Assembly (NCBI GenBank): GCA_930367215.1
Contig: OV884060.1
Coordinates: 209,563,253-209,627,252 of the forward strand
DNA: 64,000 nucleotides
Source: Pollenia angustigena
Lineage: Eukaryota > Arthropoda > Insecta > Diptera > Polleniidae
Direction of reading: 5' to 3'
Below the pieces are notes generated by a model that saw only the letters and a list, made by a program, of their open reading frames with translations, searched no databases and was not told the origin of the DNA. A program made the position numbers and the translations under genes. Numbering within the stretch: the first letter of the stretch is position 1; each line of letters opens with the position of its first letter. Positions 11,265-23,329 of this stretch are shown piece after piece.

Positions 11265-11639
11265 TAATAAGGACGAAGTCTGTGTCAGTGGTGATAATCG
11301 TTCTTTAATTTTACATATTCCCCATAAAAAATTCTTTCCAAATTAGACTTTTTGTCTCCGTAAACCATCTAATTATGGTGGTATTTAAATTAAATTCGCC
11401 CCAAAAATAATGTACTGCAAATTAAATTATTTTCGAATCGGCTTACATTTGCCTAAAATTCCCGTCCTTTAACTTCCTTTTATATGTTAACATTAATGAA
11501 CAATTTAGCGGCCGTCCCTAAAGTCTCTTTGATACAAAAATCTCAAATAGTTGTTAGTTATTAATAATAATAATAATAACTTATTATCTAGATAATATTT
11601 GGCACAAATAACTCTTATATGAATTTTAACTTCTTAACA

Positions 11640-12045
11640 GTGTTCGAAAATAAACACTAAATATCGCTTCTTAGTGTTCGGTTCGGTAGATTTATGGAAA
11701 ACACAAACGCTAATAGTGTTTGTGTAAATCATTAAAAAATAACGTTTCATTGTTAGTCATCTTTCGAATACAAAAATAATTTTGTTTTTATCAAACTCAA
11801 CAAAAAATGAGAACATTTAATTTTGTTCGGTATTTTTTTTAAATCCACAAGCTCCATTGTGTTCGACTTGGCTCCTTAATGTTCGTCCCTTTTGGCTGGT
11901 AAAAAAAACCAAATTTTTTTTACAAAAACAAAATACACTTATGAAAAAAAACAAAAACCCAGCAAAATAATTTTACACAATCAAAACAAATACACCAAAA
12001 GCTGATCGTGGTGCGGTCGTTGCTAAAATTTTTTGTTTGTCCAGT
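11640..12045 (+). repeat. Repeat B, uninterrupted copy
   Basis: Starts TGTTCGAAAATAAACACTAA and ends TCGTTGCTAAAATTTTTTGT. It aligns to 45020-46790, which contains two extra insertions, so this copy serves as the empty-site reference. Function and family unknown. Confidence 0.65.
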
Positions 12046-12701
12046 ATTTACTGACCCATTTATAATTTTAGGATTGTTTTTATTTAAGGGAACAACTGTA
12101 TTGCTGAATATTATGTTTTCAAATAAGGAATTTTTGAATTTTTAAAGGGCATATTTTTAACAATTTTCTGGGAATAGTTTTCACTGCATATTTAAAGGTG
12201 TTATGATACTTGCTATTTTTTGTATTGGATTTTTTTTAGGATTGACTGAATGAAACAACAAATGCGAGAAAGAACAAGAAATACAATTTGATAAAATGTA
12301 AACAAAACAAACAATACTGCCCACGTTTTTTCCCCACAAAAAACCTTCATAAAAGCTAAAAATCGCCAACAAAAAAAAAAGTTAAAAACCGTTTCTTTCG
12401 ATCAAAAACTAAAAAAATTGGCAACAGTGCTAACAATTAATCTGGAAATGTCAATTTTAAGTTAAAAAATTTTATATTTTTTTTTGACAGTCTTAGATTA
12501 TTTATCGATAACACATGTATATTTGTTTGACATTTCAAGATTTTTTATGATATAATCATACTCTTTACACTTAGTCAGTTTTCCTATGCAAATATATTTG
12601 CACTGTTCTCCAATATAGAAAAAATACAAAAAATAGCAAATATCATAACAGCTTAAAGAGCGTTTTTAAAGCATAATTCTGGTTTCCCTGTTCATGAATA
12701 A
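12046..12701. other. Intronic DNA, no gene
   Basis: AT-rich. One TATCGATA at about 12502. Nothing coding that I can support. Confidence 0.4.
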
Positions 12702-12868
12702 CAGATATGTAAATAAATCATTAATTTTTGATTTTAATTCATTACGAGTTAGCTAAATTTTGAATTAATTCTTTTCACACAAACAATTAATTAATTCAAA
12801 ATTTGCTAATTCAGTGCATGAACGATTCATGAATTAATTCAAAAATGAATGATTCATTTACATCTCTG
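12702..12868. mobile_element. Small hAT-type MITE
   Basis: Inverted ends CAGATATGTAAATAAATC (left) and CAGAGATGTAAATGAATC (right, read inward). Flanks ATGAATAA (12694-12701) and ATGTATAA (12869-12876) form an 8-bp duplication with one mismatch, the length typical of hAT elements. 167 bp, no coding. Confidence 0.7.
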
Positions 12869-12959
12869 ATGTATAATAATAAAGAATTTGTGCAAAATTT
12901 AGTGATAATCGCTGCACTCTGTCACCAATTTGTGTTAGATTTTGTTACAAACATATACA

Positions 12960-13240
12960 TTTTTTTAGAGTGGTTTTCCTGAGCCGACTGCGCTCGATTT
13001 TAATCCTTAACTACTTAGGAGAGCTAGAAGCAATTTGACTTCAAAATTGTTCATTTCTGTTGAGACTTTGAGCGTGTTTTCAACAGACAGACAGATGGAC
13101 ATGACTTAATCGAGTCAGAATTTCTGAAAGATCCAGAATAAACATAATTTATTGGATCTTAGATGAATATTAAATTTGTTTCACATAGAATGACAAACTA
13201 AGTATACTCATCTTCCCTACACTTGGTGGAGGGTTGAAAA
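12960..13240 (+). mobile_element. DINE-1-like element tail
   Basis: Has the ACAGACAGACAGATGGACAT microsatellite, CGAGTCAGAATTTCTGAAAG and the terminal TTCCCTACACTTGGTGGAGG. This matches the 3' part of the DINE-1-like elements in the window. Its head is not recognisable. It sits about 150 bp downstream of the Dgk exon. Confidence 0.5.
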
Positions 13241-13396
13241 AAAATACAAATTGCGTTAACGCCCAAAATTTCTTGTTTCAAAATAAGAAATGCAATTATC
13301 CTTTTTTTCATCGTAATAAAAATAAAACTTCATTGTACATATAAAGTAGCAAGAGGAGAGCAGAAAATAAATGGAGAAAAAGCTTTCGCTACTTAC

Positions 13397-14521
13397 CACT
13401 CCCACTGAGAAATAATTATTGATAATATTGTAGGGCACAGTGCAGTCCTTTTCCGCTTGGCTTTTTAGTGGCTTTTGTATGGGAATGTTAAATGTTTTTG
13501 TTTCGGAGGCTGTGGGTGTTGGGGTTGGTGTTAGGCCTGGTGTAGGCGAGGTGGCTGGTGGTGCTGATGATGTTGTTTGAGTAGGAGTTGAGGCAGAGAA
13601 TAGATTTTCATTTTCCGTTACTACAAACGCTTCATTTTTACTACCATTTTTTCCATATTCGGCTGACTTTTCCCGTTTATTTGTATTTTCGCCGCATGAT
13701 TTCGTTTCATCGCAAAGTGATAAATTTCCATTGTAATTGAATGTTTTGTGTTTAGGCGTTCTATTTAAATCAAAATGTGAAACTTTTTCCTGAACTTCGT
13801 CGGTATCAACAATAACAATATTGTTGTCATTATTGTCATTGTTAACATTTCTATGATGAGAATTAAATTGATTATCGTACAAGTTATAAGTAGTTGTATC
13901 ATTAGTGTGATGGTCTCGACATGCATCATCATCATCATCATCATCATTAGCCTTATTTGCTAAATTGCTTTTCTCCCCTGATAATGACGTTGATAACAAT
14001 TCCTGTTCATCTTGTTGTTGTTGTTGTTGTTGTGGTTGGTGCGCTAAGGTGCTTTGTGTACTACTGGCTGATGTTGTTGGACTGCTACAATAGCTAATCA
14101 TTGTATCTTGTCTTAAATTCTGTTGTAAACGTTTTATTTCAAATGTTGACATTGATATGCTTTTTGTTGTTTTGCATGAGGAAGAAGATGTTGCTGTTGT
14201 TGTTGAAGTTGAAGTGGTTGCCGTACGATACATTGATGATTTAATTTGCTGTTGCAGTTCCTCACTGAGCTTTTCTTCTGTTTTTTGCTGTTGTTGTTGT
14301 TGTTCTTCCATTGTTGCTTTATGTCCTGTTGTTGCATCCTCATCAGCATCTGTTAAATCGGTCTGCTCTTGTTGTCTTATTGCACAATCATCATGCTGAC
14401 AGATATTTGTATTACAACTGTTACTACGATGAATTTCCTCATACTTTTCCATAAAAGATTTCTCAACCACAACACTCTGTGACAGTTCGAAAACTTTTTG
14501 CATGTTTGAATGCAATGTCAC
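13397..14521 (-). CDS. Dgk: Dgk exon: catalytic domain with ~325-residue low-complexity insert (internal exon)
   Basis: 375 codons between an acceptor (TTTTTCAG at 14522) and donor (GTAAGT at 13396-13391), phase 0 on both sides. It opens with VTLHSNMQKVFELSQSVVVE, which continues the catalytic domain from the preceding exon, and closes with CTVPYNIINNYFSVGV, the conserved diacylglycerol kinase motif that in relatives is followed by DA. Between them are about 325 residues rich in Q, S, T, N and D: polyQ runs, a seven-D run, KSISMSTFE, and a PTPTPT-rich end. In mammalian DGKs the flanking segments are nearly contiguous, so this is an insertion in the catalytic fold; Drosophila Dgk also has an insert here as far as I recall. 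The insert may be a disordered regulatory loop (inference). Downstream exons are outside the window. Confidence 0.9.
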
Positions 14522-15105
14522 CTGAAAAATAAATGAAAAGACAGATTAGGACAGACGGATGGGAATTGGTTAAATGGAAGATGCAAATAATAAAGAAATG
14601 TGTCATGTCATAATGAAATATCAATAGAAGAAGTATTAATTGGATATCAAATGCTAAATTAAGCATGAGAAGTTATTGTTTCATTCATAGAATACAGTCT
14701 TAGATTCCATCGCATTTAACATTTTGTTTGTAAAACTTGTTGACAATTAAGTTTTGTAAAGACCGAAGCAAAAGTGCTGGATAAATAGTGAAAAATGTTT
14801 GGTAAAATTGAAAAAAGGAATTTGTATTTAATTCAACTATAAATAAAAGTTCTCACTTGTGTTTTGCTTAGTTGTCAATTTAATAAAATTTTAATTAGAT
14901 TGACTACAACTTTTTTTCTAATAATGAATGTTTTACAGAAAAATTTTGCAAATGTCAATGAAGTTTCTTCAAATAGGCATAGACATTTTCTAACTAAAAC
15001 TAATTATGGCTTCTTCTTTCTTATAAAAAATATATTTTCAACGAAAGATTCTTCCATTTTGCGTATTTCATCTATATAAAGTTTGTATGTTTGCTTGTTT
15101 GCATG
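14522..15105. other. Start of the 20.8-kb Dgk intron, no feature
   Basis: AT-rich intron with no recognised repeat boundary. Confidence 0.4.
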
Positions 15106-15109
15106 AGTT

Positions 15110-16400
15110 AATCTCCAAAACTGTCGGTCTGATTTTAAAAATTTCCTTAACAAAATAAAGAATCGAACCTCCTAACGGACAAAGGCTATATAAGGTTCTA
15201 CCAAAGTGCTAAGAATAGGGTCTAGAGGTGCTAAACCTCCTATTCTAACGTCACTCATATCCCTCCAAAACTAAAAGAAACAGAAAATAATGGTAAACTT
15301 ATCGTTGTTCTTTACAAAAATAAACGGACAGGTGCGTGGTACTTTTTTTTTGAAATTCGGCCCTTTTAGGGAATAATCAGGTAAAATCTGAATTTTGGTA
15401 CCATTTTGTCACCCAGTCTATCTAACGATAAAGATTTTATAACGTTCGAAACTACCTAAAAAATACAAATGCAAATTCGGTACTTTTTAGAAAGTCGAAC
15501 GTTTAAGGGGTGAAATTCGTAACTTTCTTCATTTTTTGGCTTATACGTATTAAATGGGCTCCCACTACAATATTGAATGGGGAGAAAAAAGTACCAAAAA
15601 GGGGAAATACGGAAAATTAAATTTCTTTCTTTAGCTTTTTGGTTCTACAGCTGCTACTTTTTTTAATAACCGTTAATATTGGCCTAGAAACATAAAATTC
15701 AACATGCAATATTCTTAGTGATACGACGCTATGGGGGAACTTTTTGGTACTTTTTTGGTCTTTAACTGGTACTTTATGATTTTCCGTTAGTATTGGACTT
15801 AGAACATAAAATTAAACATGCAAGGTCCTAAGTGAATGCGAATCTTTAAAGGGATCTATTTGGTACTTTTTCGTTCTTTTACTGGTACTTTTTTTATTTT
15901 CGTTAATATTAGAACTATGAACATAAAATTAATCATGCAAGGGGCTGAGTGAACGCAAATTTATAAAGGGATCTATTTGGTACCTTTTCGTTCTTTAACT
16001 GGTACTTTTTTATTTTCGTTAATACATATTGGACCTATGAACATAAAATTAATCATGCATGGTCCTGAGTGAATTAGAGTCTCTAAGACTAGCTTTTTGG
16101 TACTTTTTTGTTCTTTAATTGGTACTTAATGAATTTCTCGTAATATTGGACCTAAAATCATTAAATTTAACATGCAATGCCGTAAGTGATTTAGAATCTG
16201 TAAGAGGGGCTTTTTGGTCCTTTTTTATTCTCTAACTGGAACTTATGGAATTTTCGTTCTAGAAACATCAAATCAATCATGCAAGGTCCTGAGTAAACCA
16301 GAATCTGTAAGAGGGATTTTGTTTTGGTACTTTGCATTTAGGGTAGGGTTCAGGGCCGCCAAATCGCCTATATTCAGAAAATATTATCTATCTTTTTAGA
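15110..16400 (+). repeat. ~118-bp tandem array with GGTACTTTTT units (locus 1)
   Basis: About eight imperfect units. Each has TTTGGTACTTTTTCGTTCTT, ACTGGTACTTTTT, TATTGGACCTA, CATAAAATTAA and CATGCAAGGTCCTGAGTGAA. The 5' lead-in (AAACGGACAGGTGCGTGGTA ... GAAATTCGGCCC) also occurs at about 62680, so this is the core of the DINE-1-like element seen there. The same units occur at 23330-23880 and 54240-55165 on the opposite strand. Confidence 0.75.
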
Positions 16401-16712
16401 AGAGATCTATTTAAGCAATAATTTTCGTACTCAAAAGAAAAAAGGAAATTTTAAAATGAGTACGCTGTTGACCCTTCATTCCGTCTTTAATCTATCTCTC
16501 CGCTCGATATGTCCCTTGAACGAATGCGAAAGAGTCCAAAAGGGGATATACGGAGAATTGCTGCCACTCCTAAAAAACTAACCAATTCTAGGGAAATTTG
16601 AATTGAATGATAAGCGTAATTTAAACACACAGGGTTTTTATGTTTTTCAAAGCTAGGAATATGAAGGGACAGATGGGCAATTTTGATATTGATGAAATTT
16701 AAAACTTATGTA

Positions 16713-16991
16713 CACTGAAAAAATTTTCTTCACAGATCCAATGAAATTTACATTAAAATTCAACCTATGTAACTCTTCATTAGATTAATGAAATGTTTCA
16801 TAAAATCAATGAACATTTTGCATTAGTTAAATGACAAACGTTTATTTTATCCATTTTTTCAATGAGGATTCATAAAATCAATGAAAATTTTGTCATTGAT
16901 TTTATTAATCCTTCATTAATCCAATGAAGGGTTACATAGGTTGAATTTTAATGTAAATTTCATTGGATCTGTGAAGAAAATTTTTTCAGTG
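16713..16991. mobile_element. Tc1/mariner-type MITE with 61-bp identical TIRs
   Basis: The first 61 bases (starting CACTGAAAAAATTTTCTTCA) and the last 61 are exact reverse complements, flanked by TA on both sides (16711-16712 and 16992-16993). No transposase inside. The identity of the ends suggests recent mobility or gene conversion. Confidence 0.85.
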
Positions 16992-17331
16992 TAGTTTGAT
17001 CTAAACACAATAAAACACACAGACTTTAGATTTCTTTATAGTAAATCAAAAATTCTGAAATTTTTATAATTTTTAAAGAAAAAATCTGAAAAAAGCGTGA
17101 CCACTTACTTCATTTACCCTTTAATTTCTTTTAAACAGCCTTTTCAACTTTTTTCATCCAGTTAAAGTTGTTAAAACATTAAACAAATATTTGATAAATA
17201 TAGTGGTTACGTGTGCAACGTCAAATATTTGCTAAGTGTGATCATAGTTTAATTTAAATTTCACGAAACTTTATTAAAATCCGTAAAATATACTGAAATC
17301 TGCTGTAGAGACAATTAAAATAAATTAAATG

Positions 17332-17660
17332 CAAAAAGCCTTTTAAAAAAACAACCTTTAATTTGAATGCGCTAAAGAGAAAAAAAAAATTTTTTTGGTT
17401 TAAAACTTTTACTATCAAATTTATATAATATAAAAGGTTGTCGCGAGATTTAAGTATGTACTTGTATTTACTTAGTTTGAAAATTTTAATAGTTAAAATC
17501 AAGTTATTAATTTACCTGTTTTTCGCGACAAGCTTTTATATTATATAAATTGCGTAATGACGTTATAATTTGATAGTTAAACTTTTAAAACAAAATATTA
17601 TTTATTTTTCTTTTTAGCGCATTCAAATAAAAGCTTGTTGTTTAAAAAGGTTTTTCACTT
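17332..17660. mobile_element. Imperfect foldback element
   Basis: Long inverted arms: GCCTTTTAAAAAAACAACC and AATGCGCTAAA on the left mirror TTTAGCGCATTCAAAT and GCTTGTTGTTTAAAAAGG on the right. The inner arms contain TATAATATAAAAGGTTGTCG mirrored by CGCGACAAGCTTTTATATTA. Loop near 17480. No coding. Confidence 0.7.
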
Positions 17661-17789
17661 TTAATTTATTTTTTACTTTTTAGCGCATATTAATCATAGC
17701 TTATTTTTAGAAAATAATTTTTACTCTAATTTTTTTTTAAAACTCGCATTCGCATTCTCAGCAAGCATTAAAAACTTAGTCAGCCATAT

Positions 17790-18145
17790 TTGATTTAGAG
17801 TGCCCACTTTATTTTTCGAGTTATTCTTAGCAAGCCCTTTCATTTGATACCCATATTGTAGAAGTGCATTAAAAATTACTAGTCCGCCATGTTGTGCGTG
17901 GCCGCCATATTGGATTTAGAGTGCCCACTTTATTTTTCGAGTTATTCTTAGCAAGCCCTTTCATTTGGTACCTATATTGTAGAAGTGCATTAAAAATAAC
18001 TAGTCCGCCATGTTGTGCGTGGCCGCCATATTGGATTTAGAGTGCCCACTTTATTTTTCAAGCTATTCTTAGCAAGCACTTTCATTTGGTACCCATATTG
18101 TAGAAGTGCATTAAAAATAACTAGTCCGCCATGTAGTGCGTGACC
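17790..18145 (+). repeat. 121-bp tandem repeat, about three units
   Basis: GATTTAGAGTGCCCACTTT recurs at 17792, 17913 and 18034, exactly 121 bp apart. Each unit contains AGCAAGCCCTTTCATTTG, TAGAAGTGCATTAAAAAT and TAGTCCGCCATGTTGTGCGT. Units are nearly identical, so amplification is recent. Confidence 0.85.
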
Positions 18146-20454
18146 ATGTATTGTCATCCAAACTGAACGTGTATACAAAGTTTAAGTTCAATCGGTTAGA
18201 GATAACTGCTTCTAAATTGAGTTGCAAGATTTCACCCGAACAAACATTCATACATTGTAAGTTTTTATTTTATTACATAAAATTTTATTTAAATAACCAA
18301 AGTTCGGTAAAACATATTTATAGCAAAGAATATTCAGTTGACATCTATATGAGACATGTTCGTCTTATAGTGGTTTTAGGGAGGGACCTTTGGTTAGTTC
18401 TGGAGTTACCAGTCCTATAATTTTGCTTCCTGAACTTTGCGGAAAGGTTTCATTGTATTGATAGGTTTCTTAATTCCGTATTTCGTTTCATAAATAATTC
18501 TTTTTAAATTCGTTTAAAAAGTTTTAAATGGTGTCCATTCATGACCTTCGATGAGAACTGACTATTTTTCTGAGACAGGTGAGATGGCGTTCTTTGCACA
18601 TTTAACTACTCTAATATGTACTTTTTAATTCTGTACCGTTTTATCTTTAACACTGGATTTTTTTTGCCAAAGCACGATCATATTTTGCAGAACATCTGCC
18701 AATTGTATCATACGAACAAATTAATCGATACGCGTAAATATCGATATACTTTTTCCGATACTGAGTAGGTATCGATACATTACGAGCGATACTATATTGA
18801 CTAAAAGTATCGCTACTCCAAAGTTATGGCTGAAACCCAACCATAGTATAATTATTGGTTAACATTTATAATAACCATAATAATGTTTCGGTTAAGATAG
18901 TTTTTTTGTTTTTTTTTTTAAAAACTAGTTTTGTTTCTTTACTTGTGTAATATATATTCGATATTCATCCATCTCACTTCAGGCCTTTTTAAAGGCCTGT
19001 TTAAACATTTTTTCTGGTTCAATTTCTATTCTTATCTAACAGCTAAAGAATGCCTTATAGAAGGCCTCGGCTCTTTGGTATAAAAAATAAGATACACCTT
19101 CCACACTCGCTTCTATGAGAAGGGAGTAGAGAAGGAGTAACATTTTTTGTACTGTTTTTTTGCACAAGCAAAAGCAAACTAATTATTTTTTTTTGATCCC
19201 GTTTCCATTCTTATGTACCTGCTAAAGAAGCGAGAGCGGAAGGCCTACTCCGCAATGACAACGGAGTACTGAGGCCTTCTGAAGGCATCCGTACTTCTTC
19301 TTTTTCCCGCTGGGTAGTTGCGAAAATTTATATTTTAATCTTACGTATGATAAATACAAATTGTAACGCAGAAATTTTCATACATACATACAAACATTCA
19401 TACATTCATTCCAACATACATACATACATTTCTAATTATTATGTGCTACATACCGTATGATTATTTCACAATAAAAATTAATAATAATCATACGTGCCGT
19501 TGTCTTACAAATTAAAGCCAATCAAATTGTCGTCTATTATTTTACTTTTATTGGCTTTGTAAATCGTATTAAATTCTGATATTAATTTCGATTAATGGCT
19601 AATTTTGTAATAATTTTATATATTTTTTTCGATGATTTGGTGTTATTAAACATTAATTTGCCTCTTTAATGTTTGCTACTAATAAAACTTTATGATTATT
19701 TTTCTGCTTTGTATTGTAACATAATCCAAAATGTTTACAACAATTTCGTTTTTTTTTTCTAACTATAATTGTCTCAAATTCATTTAATTATTAGGTTGTC
19801 ATTTTGCTTTATTACTGCTACAGCATACACATGTCAAACAACTGTTCATAAACTGTCAATTCATTATTTGACATCGGCCTTTTCTCTCTTCGTTAGACGG
19901 CAATAGCAGAGGCATGTTTTAGACAGATGTTGCAGAGGGCAGACCATATTTTAAGGACATAATAAAAATGTCAAATTTTGTGGGAACAAATAACTTTTGT
20001 GTTGTGTGCCAGAAATGTTTGGTATTTTATTTTTATTAATGCATAAAATGATAAATATTTAGTATTACAAGCAAACAAGCATCTGACAAAGTTGAGGAGC
20101 GTAAAAAAATGTAATGATTGACTTTTAATAAAAAATTAAATGCTTTAAAAACTGGTTTGCAAAAATTGTCAAGAAATATTTGGTAGCCAATATGGGCTGG
20201 ATACAAAAGAGAACATAAGTATTATCAATATGTAATTTAGATTAAGAATTTTACCTTAAATATTCCTACATATTGGCATTTCCACAGAAATTTTCATTTA
20301 TATATTATTGACTTTTATATATTTGTTTTTAAAACGCAACTAGCTTGACATTAAGTTAAAGAGAGTAATAATTTGATCAATATCGGTTTGAAATGCATAC
20401 TTAATTGCTTGCTGGCGTAATGTGATATAAGAGAGTTTGCTGTGAAAGTGCCCA
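18146..20454. other. Intronic DNA with small repeats
   Basis: No gene. It includes two TATCGATA sites near 18741 and 18772, palindromic AGGCC-rich pieces at about 18980-19310 (AGGCCTTTTTAAAGGCCT, GAAGGCCTACTCCG) that look like a degraded foldback element, and a CATA-rich microsatellite at about 19378-19430. Confidence 0.4.
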
Positions 20455-21310
20455 TGTATAAAAACAAGTAAGAGCGCTATAATCGGCTATGCCTTATCTT
20501 ATATTCCCCTCACTATGGTGAGATAATAACTGAAAGAATGGTATTTATCATTCTTTAAATATAGATTATTCAACTTTGTGCCACACCAACTTGATGCTTC
20601 TAAGATTTGTCTCTTGTTGTTCTCCAGATAAACGGAAATCTTTAATGGGTTTGTATGTGAAGTGCCACGAGCCTACTTGTCCAATCTTGTCCAAATTTCA
20701 TCGGATGTTGTGTATTGATAACCAAGATGCCTCTTGCCGTTCTCCAGATATTAAGAAATCTTTAATGGATTTGTATGTGAAGTGCCACGCCCACTTGTCC
20801 AATCCCGCCCACAATTTATTGGCTGTTTGGAATTGATAACCAAGATATTTGCACCTAATTTAGGAACTTTGTCTCTTGCCGTTCTCCAAATATACAGAAA
20901 TTTTTAATGTCTTTGTATGGGAAATGCCACGCCCACTTGTATCGAATTTGCAAACTTTAGCTCCTGCCGTTCTCTAGATAAACATAAAAATAAAATGAAA
21001 AACCACCAGGGATTTTTTGGTACATCAGAGGCAGTCGTCGTTTGTTGCTCCTATCTTAGCCATTTGTGGACCGATCTTGCTGAATTTCAATAGCAAACAA
21101 TTCCGGACTATATCCAACATAAGCGTATATCATCTAAGCCCCCATCATATCTGGGGTCTTCGGTAAACCCATTTCAACAGACAGACAGACAGCCAGACAG
21201 ACGAACAGACATACGGACATCGGTAAATCAAACTTATAAGGTCTAACATAAATATTGTACAAACTTAAATGTACGCTTTTACTTTCGGTGAAAGGTATGT
21301 ATAATCAATA
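20455..21310 (+). mobile_element. DINE-1-like element, TAATCGGCTATGCC head
   Basis: Head AAGAGCGCTATAATCGGCTA, then tandem units (GTTCTCCAGATA at about 20620, 20741 and variants at 20886 and 20965; TGTATGTGAAGTGCCACG), then a CAGACAGACAGACAGCCAG microsatellite and a short tail near 21300. Same architecture as the other DINE-1-like copies with a third head sequence. No protein. Confidence 0.65.
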
Positions 21311-22089
21311 TCTGTGGCATTTCGATGAAACATCTTAAGTCGAGATAAGATAGCAAAAAAGTTTAAAAAAAAGCTCGGTGAAAACATAATTTTTATTATA
21401 AAATAAACCAAATTTAAAGAAAATTTCGTTTATAATACAAAATATTAAAAACGTAAACCAAAATGTTTCTTGAATGAAAATTTGTCCGATTAACAAAGTT
21501 TTTTTCAACTTTTTAAATTTGAATTAAGATGTTTTGTCAAAATGCTTAAGATTTACTTTTGTATGTTTGTTTTCTATAAACTCCTTAGCTACTTAACCGA
21601 TCTCCTTACATAGGCTATAAATATTTGTATAGTTCAAAGTGGGCGTGGCACGCATACATACGATTAAAGTAAAAGTTTTCAAATTCGAAACAAATAACTT
21701 GGTAATCAAAACACAAAATCTGCAAAAAAGAGGGCTGGGCCACTCCCATACAAAGCCCATATATTTTTCAGTATATCTGGCGAACGGTAGCAGAGAAAGT
21801 TTTAAATTTGAGGTTTTAATACACAACATCTGGCAATACACAACATCTGGCAAGAAGTGAGCTGGATCAACGAATTGGGCGTGTTACTTTCGATATAAAG
21901 AAAATATAAATTTCTCTAAATCTAAAGAACGGTTATATCAATAGTTTTTAAATTTGGCGGATATAAGTAGCTTGCACAATATCTTTCACAAGTAGGCCTA
22001 ATTAGAAAATAAGGAGAAGGACAACAGTCTAAATTGCTTTGTTATCATTACACGAGGTTTGTTTAAAAAAATTGTATTTCCTTGGGATA
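21311..22089. other. Intronic DNA, probable degraded tandem-repeat element
   Basis: Contains GGGCGTGGC and CTCCCATACAAAGCCCATAT phrases typical of fly interspersed tandem units, and a direct repeat ACACAACATCTGGCAA at about 21823 and 21840. No gene. Confidence 0.4.
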
Positions 22090-22097
22090 GCAAAGCG

Positions 22098-22438
22098 CAC
22101 CGGCTTTAAGCCTAGATTTCACTATCTCACAAGTCTTTCGTATTCCATAATACTTTGTGAGATAGAAATCAATGAGTTTTGTTGCGACTGTCAAAAAATC
22201 GAATGTAACATGACAGTTTGTGTTCACATCATCACACAAAGTATAAACACTCAGACATGAAATAAAATGCAACCCTGATCCAATGAAAAGTATTATTGAC
22301 ATCGTATGGGATGTCAAACTTTTTTCTTAATACTTGTCATTTTCGTGACACATTGCCTTCACACTATCACACTTTGTCATATTACTTGAGTTTTTGACAT
22401 GTATTAATACAAAGTACAATAGTGTAATCTAGCCTTAA
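22098..22438. mobile_element. MITE with CTAGATTNCACTAT inverted ends
   Basis: The left end (GCTTTAAGCCTAGATTTCAC) mirrors the right end (GCTTAAGGCTAGATTACACT read inward). The internal motif CACAAAGTATAA is repeated in both orientations. Related termini (TTACACTATCACACAAGTCT) are at 50350-50632. Confidence 0.6.
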
Positions 22439-23325
22439 GCTAGTAAATGTATTAAATCCATTAGCAGTAATAACAAATTTAAATATTTTTTTTTTATTTA
22501 AATTAAAAAAGAAAAGCCTATGCAAATACTATTTAGATTATAAGACTATTTATTGGTTTTAATTTGCATATTTGCTTTCCTTTATACAAATAGTTGAATA
22601 AATTTGAAATGAGAAAAAAATAGAAATAGAAATAATTAGCCAAACCGACCTTTGAAAATGTTAAAAGTTTGTAGGTTAAATGTATTTGCTTAAAATTCTA
22701 ATTTTTAATACGATAAAAGCAATTAGAAATCAGAATTTAAAACAAATTCAACCTTCAAACTTTTAACATTTTCAAAAGTCGTAATAAATTTTATGGATTC
22801 AAAATTCAACTATAGACTACTGACTCACTCATCTGTTGGCAGAGACTTTATGCAAAATATTTCATGTGCCTTGTTAAAATTTTCTATTCATATTTTTCAC
22901 TCTGCAATTACGTGATTTTCAAATGCAAAAACAAAAAAACACATTTTACTCGTATTTGAGATACAAAGATCTCTGTTTAAAAATTCACAAACAAACACAT
23001 CGCAAAGCTTAAGCAAATATTGCCGGCATACTTTTAGGCGTTTTCATGGAAAAGAATGAAGCGAGAGAGAGTGAGAGAGATGCAGATGTTAAGCAAAGGA
23101 TAGAAAAAGAGTCAGATAGTGCATGTATTAAGCAGCGTTGCCGTTGTTGGTATTTTTCAACGATATTTTCGTTTGGCTGGATGGTAGAAAAATTTCAGTG
23201 TTGAACTGTTTATGGTTTTTAATTAAAATTTTTATATTTTAGTCAGGCTAAAGTTCATTAAATTCAACTAGTGTTCGCCTTATGGTCGAAATTCGACCAT
23301 AAATTTTTATGTAAATATGAAGAAG
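22439..23325. other. Intronic DNA, no gene
   Basis: AT-rich. An inverted match (CTTTGAAAATGTTAAAAGTTTG near 22652 and complement near 22755) indicates another small foldback. A GAGAGAGAGTGAGAGA tract is at about 23061. Confidence 0.4.
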
Positions 23326-23329
23326 ACAT

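Noticed and set aside
13256..13396. Continuation of the Dgk frame past 13397 to a stop at 13256
   Set aside because: A consensus donor follows the conserved SVGV, and the downstream residues (VSSESFFSIYF) do not match the kinase; it is intron read-through.
13765..14399. Extra open frames overlapping the Dgk exon, including a poly-M frame and a plus-strand poly-C/V frame
   Set aside because: They are shadows of the trinucleotide repeats in the exon; the minus-strand Dgk frame is supported by conserved ends and splice sites.
17790..18145. CRISPR array
   Set aside because: Units are 121-bp contiguous tandem repeats without unique spacers, in an animal genome.
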